64,000 nt of DNA. Source: Cristatella mucedo. Taxonomy: Eukaryota > Bryozoa > Phylactolaemata > Cristatellidae. The notes below the pieces were generated by a model. The model did no database searches. It had not been told where the DNA came from and saw only the letters and a program-made list of their open reading frames with translations. Location of the stretch: NCBI GenBank assembly GCA_009760855.2, contig WPIO01000037.1, positions 2,549,501 through 2,613,500 on the forward strand, read 5' to 3'. Shown one piece after another: positions 50,101 to 62,808 of the stretch (its first letter is position 1; every line of letters begins with the position of its first letter). A program made the position numbers and the translations under genes.

Positions 50101-51828
50101 GAGGCCACTGAGTAGTATTGATCCGTCGTCGTCGGTCGTCGCCGACGACGACGACGGTAAAGTGGAATATGTGCGCATCGCATGAAACGCATCCGTCCGC
50201 AGATAAAAGCCTTTTATGCGGTTTCCTGCGCGAGACGAGAGAGCAGCTCGCGTCGACGAGAGCGTTTGCGAAAGCTTTTCGCATTCGTCTCGTGCGCGAA
50301 GCGGATGTGACGAAGCGGCTCCAGTTTGTTCAGCCGGCGTCGCGCGCCTCACCCACGGTCCGGGCTCGCGTATTGCCATTCGCTTACGCTCCGATAAGTA
50401 AATCGATTTCGCGCGCCACTTTCATGTTCGCCGATCGATTGCTGCGCCACACGCGCACGCGCTGAGAGGCGATCGGTACCGGCGAGCTAATATGTAACGG
50501 CGCGACAATCTACAGGCGTCCTATAGCTTCCTTCGTGCGGCACCGCCGCCGCCGCCGCCGTCTCGACGTCCGGCCAAAGTCGGCTCGCGGCGAGCTCGCG
50601 TGTGTGAGCGCACGGCGGCGGGCGCTGCAGCTGACGCGCGCGTAGTACTGCAGTACTGACTGGACGCATACTGTGCCTAAGGCGGTACAGCCCCTCGGTG
50701 CAGCCCCTCAGCTGGCAGCCCGATGCCGCCGTTATGCGGCTGGAAATCGAAACGGGCCAATAGCGGCAGCGCCGCCGAAGCAGCCTGCGTCACTCGCTCG
50801 CCCATCAATTAATGGCCGCCGCGAGCCGCTCTGGCGGACGATAAACTGCAGCGCCGCGAGAGCGGCGCGCGGCGCCTGCGTCGATTGGTTGCCAGCCGCC
50901 GGCACCGAGCGGCCGACTCGGCGGCGGCGGCAGCGGAGACTGCCGGCCGCGGCGGACTTCCAGCACTTCGGTCGCGAGCTGCAGCTTGAGCGCAGTGGCG
51001 GCGCTGGCCTCGCTTTTCGAGCGAGCCTCGATGAGCAGCGCCCTCTCGCGTCTTAGTCCTCGTCGCAGCGAGGGCGCGGAGCCGCGAGCGGTGCCGTCTG
51101 GTGACGCTTAAGACCGCTCCGTGCTTGGACCTCAAATGTATAAAGTGCTTAGAAAGAGATTGAGTTCTCTGAGGGAGGTAAATACAATTTATTATTATTA
51201 GCATTATTATTATTGGACAATCGTGTAAATACAAGAGCGCTTGCGGTGAGGGTGTCAGTGCTGCGAACCACCAGACACCCGATCCGCCCACCCATCGCGA
51301 GCCGCCCTCCAAAAGCCGCCCTCCAAAAGCCGCCCTCCAAAAGCCGTCCTCTAAAAGCCGCCGTCCAAAAGCCGCCGTCCAAAAGCCGCCGTCCAAAAGC
51401 CGCCCGCCAAAAGCCGCCCGCCAAAAGCCACCCGGCGCAAACCGTGCTAAATCGGACCGCTGACCGCAAATCTGCTGCAGATCCACTGGAAATTGTGCAT
51501 ACGCACGCCTATACTCTTGCGAATGAACCTTACGAGTAAGGGCGGCTGCCGCAAACCCACCGGAAAGAGACGACGTCGGGATGGACGCGTTAGTCATGAA
51601 TATCGGTTACTATAGCCTACACTTAGAGTTTGCACGCTCAATTTAAAAAGAAACCGATGCGCACTCGCGTTCGCCTGCAGTGCTCTGCAAAGTCCTGGTG
51701 GTGGTTTATGGTGCGGATCGCCATAGCGACAGGCACATCGGTGCAAGCAGAACGATGCTCCGATACTTTAAATGCTGCAAGCTTACCATGAGACGCCGGG
51801 CTCAATCGACCTCTGAGGTCAAACGGAC

Positions 51829-51912
<84 letters not shown>

Positions 51913-51923
51913 CAGAGAGAGAG

Positions 51924-51961
<38 letters not shown>

Positions 51962-53224
51962 TATGCGAAGATACGCACAGTCCTCGTGCCAGCCAGCGTC
52001 CAGCGCTTTTTTGAGAATATCATCGTCTCGCTTTGGGTAGCTGCTGGCTTCCGCTTGAACCGGATCACCCTCGCCAAGCCGTTCGAGCGCCTTGACGCGC
52101 GGGTTTCTGATCCTGATGGCGCGCAGTCGCTACTGGACGATTTCTCTTTCTGTTGCCGAAGGATCGGAAGCAGAAGCGACTGCTCGAGAGTTTGCGGTCT
52201 CTCTTGTCTGGTCGCAGCGTTTAATTCACCCGGAGGGTCGCCGCTGCTGTGAAGGACTCGCCGCCCGGCTGCTTGCGAGAGAGCCGCCAGCAGTTTTTTG
52301 ACAAGTGCGTCAGTTGTGTAAAATTTAGGGCTGCTTGCTACGTAGCCGTCAGCTTTATATGGAGCGATGGGAGTTTGTCCACTTAGCTCACCGATTGCTT
52401 ACTGCAGATGTATACGCAGTTGTGGCCTTTTCTGCCGAGGGCTGTCTCGCTTCGGGGAGGCCCGGTACCGATACGAAGGGGAAAAAGTGCTGTACATTCT
52501 CTGAAGCCGGCCTCGATTACATGGGAGGAGAATGAGCAGGAGGAGGAGAATGAGCAGGAGGAGGAGGAGGAGGAGGAGGAGGAGGAGGAGGAGGAGGAGG
52601 AGGAAGAGGAGGAGGAGGAGGGCACAACATTTGACCTCTGACATTCGATTGTAAGGTTAGTTCTCGCTCGCATATCGGCTTTCGACCGCTGTCGAGCGCA
52701 TGAACTTTCTAGGAGCTGTCCTTTTACAATGCGGGCTCCTGACTGCTCGCCATAGATCTTGAAGCTCTCGCTCTATTCGCTCTGCTTCTAATTTTGGCAA
52801 GCCGTTTCCTGCTCCGCTCCCGCATTCCGGCGGCACGAATTCTCCGGTCCCTCCCACGACCTCGTGGCTGCGGCCGTGACCTCATGGCTGTGCCTGTCGA
52901 TCGTGCACGCGCTTGCGTCGCAGCCGCCGCTCGCGTCCGCCTTGCGGCAGGTACGGGTTTGCTGTCGTTTTGATGAGGAGCGCCTTTTCGCTGCTCGCGC
53001 CGCCTGCCGGCGGCCTTCTGGTCGCCGGCAGGCGGCGGCTGCTGATAAAGCGCTGCCGCCGGCGCGAGAATGGTGGGGCAGGCTCAGCGCCGTTAGTTCA
53101 TTTCCGCCGGTCATTGCTGTTCCGTCTGGGGTCCGTAGGGTCTTGGCGTGCTAGCGCGTACCCAAAGTTTCGACTACCGTTGGGCCGCTCCCCTCCCCCA
53201 CGCCGGCCTGCCTTCACAATCGTC

Positions 53225-53257
<33 letters not shown>

Positions 53258-56200
53258 TTGTATAGCGCCGCTCAGAGAGCCTAATCTAGGCACTTTACAG
53301 ATGCTGCTAAGGAAGCATGGTCGAATGGTTAGTGGTTGCATGCTCAATGGCAACAAGCATAACGTCGTTAGAGGTGAAATATACAGAGCCAACGTGAAAA
53401 TATGCTTAGCGGCAGCATGCACAGTGTCAGCGAACCAGCGACGAATCGCACAGACCCACTAAATGCTGTGACAAATAGATGCGTTTTTAGTTTCTTTTGA
53501 AATGTGGACAAGTCGGGATATGTCGTGACGCCAGTCGGAAGTGAGTTCCGGGTTTTGGGAGTATACGAGCTAAAGGCACTATCTCCAAAGGATTTGAGAT
53601 TAGTATGAGGTGTAGCTAAACGATTAGATTAAGAAAAGCGGGTGATGCGATGCTAAGCCTGGTCGATGAGTAGATCTGATAGGTAGGCTGGAGCCAGAGA
53701 AGGAATGGACCTAAAAGTGAGAGGTATAACCTTGAAATCAATACACTGTTCGATCGGGTGCCAATGCAGGTTGGCAAGAATTGGTAAAGATATGGAAACT
53801 TCGATGCGCACGAAAGACAGCCAAAGCTGCCAAGTTTTGCACCTGATTGGTAAGCATCTGATATCACGTGCCAGTAGGCCAGCAAGCAGTGAGTTACAGA
53901 AGTTGAGATGGGATGTCACAAATGCATGGATCAACTTAGATGTAGTATCCCAGTCTAAGTAAGCCCGAATTTAAGCACTAATGTTGCTGAAAGTTGGCAG
54001 ACTTGACTGTAAGGCTGATATGGTTTAATAATGAAAGGTCACTTGGGAACGGGACACCTAGATTTTGTGCAGGAGATAGGCTGGCAGAGCCAATGTTGAG
54101 CGTCAGGTTTTCGAAAATCTGAATCACTTGGTTTGCCCATAATTAGTAGGTTGGTTTTATCATTTAATTTAAGAAAGTTTGCTGCCAGCCATGTATGGAT
54201 GTCACCAATACAATCAGCAACGGAGTTGAGAGAACAATTCAACGTGCTAGAGGGCTGGGAGGGATCAAAGAAAACGTGCTGCTAAGTGTCATAGAAGTGA
54301 AAGCCTAGGTTGTGCCTGGCAATCACATCGGTAAGAGGGAGAGTATGATCCGTGAAAAGAACCGGATCAAACGCCGAGGTACTCCCTACTTCAGGGGTTC
54401 CTCGGCCTTTGTAGCTTCCGAGCCGTGCCTCTGTCACTCCGATTGCAGTGCTGCAACGGTCGGCATGAGGCAAAAGTCTGGGGCCGCAGCTAAAAAGAAA
54501 AGGTTACTAGTACTAGTCGCAGCTGGGTCTGCTCATTTCCTCTGCCTAAGTCCGGGCTTCTGTCTTATTCAGAGTTTAACGACAGCTGCTGCGGGTCGCT
54601 GCTATTCATTCGTCTGTGAGTGGATGCTATTTAGGCTAGCTTACTGGGTGGCTGGCTAGCAGATGACACTTGGGCTCTGCTCTCTGCTGCTAGGCTGCTC
54701 TCGTCCTTCCCTTGATCCCCACTCCTCTACCGCAGTCTCTGCCGCGTGTTCTCTGTCTGTCTCGGTGTCTCACTAATTTCAAATTGCCATGCGGCTTTTT
54801 GTCTTTTCTCCCCTCTCTGATCTCGCAGTCCTTCGTTCTTTCTCACTCATCCCCCTTCCTCCCCTCTTGTCTCCTCTTACTTTGCTCATAACCTCTCCTC
54901 TCGCTGCACCTCTTTCACAGTAACTCTCGTTCCTTTGTCTCATCTCTGTATGTTTTTGTCATCTCCCACTCTCATCATCACCATCATCTCTCTCTATCTC
55001 CCATCTCACTTTGCCTTGGTTTCTACTCTAATCGTGAATGCATGTCTGGTTTCACAGCTGCTCTACGTTACTCGGGTGCTGTTCGGTGGGCAACAACAAA
55101 GTAGTTGTTTGAGTCTATGCTTCCCTAATTAATGCTGAGACCTCATGGGAGGGGCTGATTGCAGTCCTGTCCCTGGCCTGCTGCTGCTTCTGCTGCTACT
55201 ACGACATTGGTGCCATGGTTGCAGTAGCAGCAGCAAGCAGCAGCAGATGGTAGCAGGCCCCAGCAGCAGTAGGCAGCAGCCTTAGCAGGCAGCAGCCGTC
55301 GGAGTCAAAGTAGCTGCAGCAGCTTCGAGGGCGAGGGGCAGTGGTGAAAGATGCCAATAGTAACTCACACTGTGTGTTGACTTGGTCGTGAATGCTTACC
55401 TGCATTGACAGCTTTGTACAACGAGAGTGGAGGCTACAGATCTTCACAGATCCAAGTATTTGATTATTGCTTGAAGGTGGCACTGAGTGGTATGACCATC
55501 CAAGCCTGCTGCTGCTGCCTGCTGCTGTTGCCCTAACGCTCAGCTGCAGAGTGTTTTGTTGTGTCAGACAGGCGTGCACGGTGTGCAGTGAATTGCCAAG
55601 CAGCCAATCCGGCCTCAAATGTTGGAGCAGCATGGCTTTGCATCATGTAAAGCCGGTTTTTCGTCTCGTTTACACTGTGCTTCTTTGAGAGCAGCAAGCG
55701 ATGTGAAACCCGTGCTGTCCTATTTTGTTGCAGGCACACTCAGTGGATGCAGCGTTCAACTACTCTGCAGGTAACTGTCGCTTCGCGATTGGCACCGTGC
55801 TCATCAGACTGTCATAGCTCTATGCCAAGTGCTCATGGCAAGATTTAGCTCACTTCAGACGCCACAGGATTGTCTTATTTTTTATTACCCACAACCGTTG
55901 GGCATCAGCACTAGACTGTCGTCTTCTGTCGTCTTCTGTCTCTTCCTGTGTCCTGTCATGCTGGCCCTCATGCTGGACGACGTTTCACACTAATTGGCTG
56001 CATGCATGGGTGCATATCAGGTAAGGGTAATTCCAGCAGTCTTCTCCCTATGGATGGCCTAGCTGACCCAACAATCAACGATCGTAATTTGTCGTGGTTG
56101 TCATTTATGGGTAAGGGAAGGTTTTTCTTAGCATAGTAAGACAAAGCCTCATCTCGCCATGTCTCAACTCACTTATTGGCTGATGGAAGGGAATTCAGGG

Positions 56201-59200
56201 GAATTTAGGGGTGTCAGGGTCGGGTTGAGCCGGCGGAGCAGTGGGACTGTACTGCAATGGGTGCCTGTGCTTTTGATGCTATTGCAACCTGCTGGCTTTT
56301 AGCAGGCATATTCATGGAATCAATTGTCAAATATTGGCATCCTTTTTTGGGGCTCCCACATTGATCTGCCGAGTTATCTTAATGAAGCTTGCTTGTCACC
56401 CATGCCACTCTCCAAGACAGTACAGACGAACACTAGACTTGGCAAACAGTATGCTTGCTAGAAGGTCAACAATAAATTCCCTTCATCAAATACAAGCAAG
56501 TTAGCACTATGTCCCTGGGATTTGCATTGACTTTCATGGTAAGTTCTTTTAATTTTTAGCCCAGCACTCAGATGCTCACGCTCGTCAACCAGGCCATGGG
56601 TTCGAGTCTGGCTGCAGGCAATACATGTATGCCATCTGCAAGCAGAAAAGCTTTTCTGTTGCTAGGTACAGTTCTGTTGCAAGGTTCTTCTGTTGCAAGA
56701 TACTGTTAGATGAGGTTTTTGGATAAGCCGACCTTTACTTCAGGCACACCATAACCACAGCAAAACATCTGCTTAGCCTCTGTCCTTATGAAGTCACAGG
56801 GATCTGAATGTATGTATGTATGCAGAATGTGTGCCTAGGCGCCATCTTAAGTTGAAGCAAATGGCTAAGCTTACCATTAAGCTTGCGGCATTCTCGTGTA
56901 CTGCACTCAGGAAGCATTACTTCGCATGGGTATACAGCCATAGTGATTGATTTAGCATGTTTTCTATGCAACAGCAACTATTCTCCTGCTTCCGACTATT
57001 TATCATCTTTTTCAGCGGTCCTGAGCTGCAACTTCCATGTTATTCACTCTCTCAACTGCTCTCCTGGCTATGCCTCCCACTTTCTCTTTGTTGCGTGAGA
57101 TGAAGTCTGTTGGCTACTGAATGTGTAGTGAAAGCCGCTTAGGCTGTGAGTGTGCTGCGATATCGTGGCATTACATCTTAATAAAGAAATATCGGGCCAA
57201 TTAGTGGAGTTATATTCAATTTTATTATTATTATTATTATTATTCGTGAATATAATAATAATAATAATAATGCACCTGATAAAGCGCCCTCAGAGAACTT
57301 AATCTCTCTCTGGGCGCTTTACATTTGCTGGAAAGGGAAATGAAATCAGGAAACAGCAGGGAAAGAAGAGTTTTTTCTTTTAATTTATGCAACGACCAAA
57401 AATCTTTATCAGCGATCAGTTGCTTGAAGCAGCAACGAGGCTTGTGAGCATGGGGAGACCAGTCTGAGGGAACTGCAAAAGTTCTGCTCCCTTCTTGCAC
57501 TGTCTTCCCAAGTCTCAGAATGTGGGACTCATTACAGCTGATGTCATGCATGCCACCGATCAAATAGTGGTAGATCGCTAAAAAGGCTCTTCTGTCGCTA
57601 TACAAAAAGAGGCTGTTAAATCAGCTAGTATTTTTTATCAGCTTTAGCCAAGGAGCATGGTTTTCCCTGCCATCCTCCAAGATCAATACGAGCTTAATCA
57701 AGGACTGGCTACTAAGTAGTCAGGTGATTAATTGGTTCAAAGCAGTAGGGCCTCGAGTCAGGTCTGACTCCGATGAACTAAATTCCAGATTCAAAACCCA
57801 AGACAGAGTTTCAGACAAATTCAGAATGTGGAATCACGGACTCAGCCGCAAAAAACCTCACACTATGATAACAGCTGCTGTGGCTGTAAATTCGTTCGGG
57901 TAGTAAAGAGGGTTTTCTGGGATGTCAGGCATCTTGCAAAACTCTTCTGGGTAACACGCACACAGTCTTTGTGGCTTTGTGGAGTTACAGATGGAGATAC
58001 ATTACATTGCATGTTAGGCTTCAAGGCACTGAGTTGCAAATTTTGTATTACCAGTAGTGAAAATGGCAAACTTGGATAATTCAGTCCATGCAACTCTTAG
58101 GCAGTTAACCAAGATCTAGTAGGTATGGTCACTTGCCGGTTGCAGGTGACTTAATTTTGGCTTTTTAGAAAGATACATTATGACCTGTCAACCCGATCGT
58201 TTGTCAGCTTAGGTCGACCACAGTGCTGCCACGTTTCCATCGCACCGAGTTGCAACTGCTTCTTAATATTGGAGGGTACACACTGCTTTTAAATTAATTA
58301 TTAATAATTAATTATTAATGCTTTAGCAATTGTTCTTTTCGTAGCTGCCCAATGCCTAGTCTCTCCGATTTTTTACTTCCGTAAAGGCACATACATTCCT
58401 TGCTTTACCCATCTCTCAGCGCTTGCTAGCTAGTATGTTACCACTTCCAACTTTGGAAACAAAGGAAAGGGATCTAAATCAGCTTGCTAGTAAATATTAC
58501 TGCATAAGCAAAGGTCCTTTAGTGGTTGATGTTTGCTTGTGCAACTTAAAAAATGATTCAGCTTTCGTTGATAATAAACTGTATTTAAACGTATTTTCTA
58601 CTCTAAGAAGGTATTTTCTAGTGTAACTAATTTCTCTGGCTCCATAATGCCACGGGGAACTGCTTTCTTTAGAATGGATTGTTGAGGGAATTAGTATAGT
58701 GTGCTGTATAGTCCCTTTGGGATAAGTCCTAATCATCAGAATTTCTCCTTTCCCATTAATCTCCTGCGGTAGACTATGGCTCATCCTTTTCAGCTGTCCT
58801 GAGCTGCTACTTCCATGCTACTCACTACCTCAGCTGCTCTCCTGACTCTGCTATGCTTCCCACTTTCTCTTTGTTGCATGAGACGAAGTCTGTTGGCTAC
58901 CGAATACGTACCGAAAGCCGCTTTGGCTGTGAGTGCGCTATACAAAACTCTCCTGCGTAACACCCACATAGTCTTTATGGTTTTGTGGAGTTACAGGCAG
59001 AGATACATTACATTCCAGGAATCTCTGAATCCTTTGACAGCATCTTAAACACGGTATCATAATATAAAGCGTTTGATATACCCCAATGTAGGTTTTGTCT
59101 GCTAATTATTTGGTGCCCAAGTAGCGATTGCAACGATAGTGGTACGTTGCGATAGTGGTAGAGTTTTTGGACAATACCCCTAAAATTAGCCAACAACTCT

Positions 59201-59748
59201 TTATACTCATTTTAAAAATGGCAACTTTTTGCCAGTATAGAGCATGTAGACTCGACCCTGTATTCGTTTATGCAGGAACCCTAACCCTTACCCTACCCTT
59301 ACCCGCACTCTTACAGCAAATCCCTTAAGTCCCATTTATTTCATCTGAAAAAGTCTTCCAGTCGCGGAGAAGGTTGCCAAATTGTTAAGCTTCGTGAGGG
59401 GACATTATGACACTATACAAGGCTGGACTAAAAAGCTAGTGAGGGCTGGGAGCTCTGAAAATGCTTTTTGGTCTGGCTAGTACTTCGACTACAAGTTCGT
59501 CTGTCGAGCCACTTGGTCGGGCCAGTCAGCCCCACTTTGTCGTTCGGGCCACTACCACTGTGCTACCAGCTCATGCTTAAAGTCATTCGGCAAGCATCGT
59601 CTAGAAAGCGAATTAGTGGTGAGACTGTCAGAAGGCAATTATAGGAACCGGGTTAAATTGGTAAGCCTCTTAGTGGGCCAAGGTGCGAACGAACACAGTG
59701 GACTGCTGAGGAATGGGGTAGAGCTGTATGGAGTGATAAAAACAAACT

Positions 59749-59785
<37 letters not shown>

Positions 59786-62770
59786 TTTTCTGGCAGTGGC
59801 GCCGTGCGTGCTCACCCGGCTGCAGTCTCCACGCGCGAACACATGCTATTAAGCGCCTAGAGAGAGATTAAGTTCTCTGAGGGCACTTTATCAAGCGAAT
59901 TATTATTATTATTGCGCGGGAAGCCTGAGCGCGCATGCGTGCAGGCAGTGGCAAGCTGACGTCTGCACCGCCATTGTGCTTTACAGTGTATGCAGGCTGC
60001 TACGAGGATGCACCTCAGAACCGCTACTACTCGCTGAACCCCGGTCTGTACAATAGTAGCAGCTTGGTCTTGCAAGGCTGCAGAGGCGCCTGTACACAAG
60101 CTGTCAACAGCTCGAGGTAGGACTTCATGCTGGCCACGTTGAGCCTTTGCATTGTCCCGAATGATGGCCCCTCAAGCTGTCTATTGTCGCCTAATTAACC
60201 GAAGTGTTTGATGCAGACTGAGCCCCTTCTGAACCCTTTCTCCTCTCTCTCTCCCCCCTCCCTTTCTCTGTCAGCCAGTCGGTTAATCGGTCTCTAGCTC
60301 TCTTCTGACTCTCGTCCGATCGTGTCTTGCTCTCGTCCTATTCTGTCTCTAAGTCTGTCTCGTGTGTCTGTAAGCCACCGTATTTATCCCGCCGGCGCTA
60401 GCCCCGCCCCCTGCTTTCCTCCTGAGCTTCTGCGGTGCTGCCTTTTGATGTTGCATCTGGCTCGCAAGCTCCACTTGTAAGCGCTGGTTGTAGCCATTTT
60501 TAAAGCACCAGGGAGGCGTCTGGCCTGGCTCCACCCCTACATAGGCACGAGAGCTGGCTGGCTGGCTGGCTGTATAGGGTGGGTGGGGTGCTGGAACTTT
60601 AGCCTCCACGGAAGGAGACCTGGAGGCTGCAGAGCTGAGCTGGTCACGTGGTCATGTCGACGATCCGAAGCCCCTTTTTCAACTCTACCTGTGAGCCCGG
60701 TAGCTGCTCCTTACCGGCTGTCAGGGCTTAAAAGGGGAGTCAGTAAAGCTTTCGGCCGTGCGCGAGAAAGCTCCGAGATCATCTCTTGAAAGGAGACTGG
60801 CGACTTTCCCGAGTCCTCGGAAAGAGTTCTCGGGCCATGAAAAAATAGCCTCCTCCTGTCGTACGGCCCGATTTCCTCTCTCTTGTCAGTCTGTATATTC
60901 TCCCCCCTCTTTCCTGTCTTATTCTTCTTGCTGATTCCTATCTTTTTTCTCCTTTGTCTCTCTCTCTCACACTCTCTCTCTCTCTCTCTCACTATCGTCT
61001 GACTGTGTATTGTCTTTCTGTCCACGTTTGTCTGGCTCACTCATTAGCTGGACAATACATACATGATTAGAAGCGCGATGACGTAGCTGCTGCTTTTGCA
61101 CTCTGATCCTCAGATACCTGTCTGCACCTCTTTTGCCCAGTTAGCTACCTGAGGTCACCGGTCGGAGCCCAGTCCTGTTTGGACCAAACCTCGACGTTGT
61201 TCACAATGTCCTTGCCTTGTCCCCCCTACCATCACCTACCCAGAATTCGTGTTGTAAGCATGATGGTGGCCGGTCAACCGGCCAGCCCAAGTACCTTTTC
61301 CATCGTTGCTAGGTTACAGCTGCAGCTCGGTGGTCGGCGCTTGCATTGACTAGTTATGTGCAGCTTGTGCGCTCGTTTCCTTAGCTATGCGGCTCTGAGC
61401 AATGGCGACTACTGCTTCTGCTCGGCTTCATACAACGCCAATGCCACTGCCGCACTCGACTGTGCTGCCCCATGCTGGGATGGTCAGCCGTGTGGTGGCG
61501 CAACTGGCTCAGCTTCGCTCAGCGTCTACTCGCTGCCGGCAAGAATGCCGACCTCTGCCACTGTCACTTACTCAAGCAGCAACTCGCTCGGTGAGGACTG
61601 CGTGTGAGCGCAGGAGCTGTGGCCATAGCGTCTCCTGCTGCTGGGTGCTGGTGCTCCGTGCATTATTGCCGGCACACTGGTCAGCAGTGGGCATGCCTGT
61701 GCATGTTTATTGCAGGTGCGCTGGCCTACTCGTCGATCGGATTTGCCGTCTACCCGAACAGCAGCGACTTTTCTTCGTGGCTGGACTTCTTTGATGGTTT
61801 GTGGCCGTATCGCGTTCCCGTGCTGCTGCTGCTTTGTTGCAGCAGACGAGCGCAGAAATTTGTGCAGCTGCAGTTGCTGCTGCCCCCAAATTGAGACAGA
61901 TCAAATCGAGTGCAGCTGTCTTTTTGCACAGCACCCAAAGCCACCTTTTGCACGGCCAAACATGGTGGAGGAGAGCCATTTGGCATTCGTGCCTCCCACC
62001 GACCTTGACTATTGCCGTGAGCTCGATTTCTCAGATATCCATCGATCTCGTAGGCATGCGACGCCAGTCATGTGCTCAGCTTAGGAAGCGCTTGGCCTTC
62101 CAGCTTGCCGGCGTGCGTGCACATCCATGTCCATCTCCGGCTAAATGACCTGCATAGGACATTGCTGCTGCTAAAAAAGTGTGAAAGAAAGTGTGAAGGA
62201 GGCTACCTGCAATAGCATCTCCGAAAGTAGCATCTTTGTCTGTCGTGCTATGCTGCAGCCTGCCGGGAATAGCCTGTTTGAACCGGTGCCGACTCTCACA
62301 TCGACGTCCGGGCTGTTTCGAATCTAGTTTGGCAGTCGAAGCTGCTGGAAATATTTCGGATGGCCCTAACTAGCATGGATTGCTTGAGTGCCTTGCCCCC
62401 TGTCCCTTGTGCCCTATGAGAAAGGCTATCGCACGATTGGCGCCTTGACAAGCTCTTGTGCTGCATGCATGCTGTGCTGCTGCTCGGAGTGAAGGCGCCG
62501 CCCCGGCGATGCCCACGTGGTGTGGGCGTGCCGAGCCGCTAGTGAGGAACAGTGCAGTCGATCAGTGCAGCCGGCTGCTGCTTGCTGCTAGCTTATCGTT
62601 GTCACTGTCGTTGCAGGCACCGCTGCCCAGTCTTCGACGGCCTCTGTCGGTTTCGTTAATTACTTTTCATATCCTGGCACATTTGAGGTGACTACTGCTA
62701 TCTCGGATGCCGAGAACAACACAGTGACTGGAGGCGCTCTCATAACGGTGAGTTGCTTTGAGCTTGCCGG

Positions 62771-62808
<38 letters not shown>

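Noticed and set aside
50673-51597. Arg/Ala-rich frames on both strands in the CpG-rich block (127 and 262 codons)
   Set aside because: High-GC sequence lacks stops by composition. The minus-strand frame runs through the 14-bp tandem repeat and a LINE tail, so it is not a real gene.
52864-52950. Alternative signal-peptide first exon for gene B
   Set aside because: The hydrophobic frame starts with GTG, with no in-frame ATG seen, and its phase does not lead to the WSC exon. Kept only as part of the CpG-island finding.
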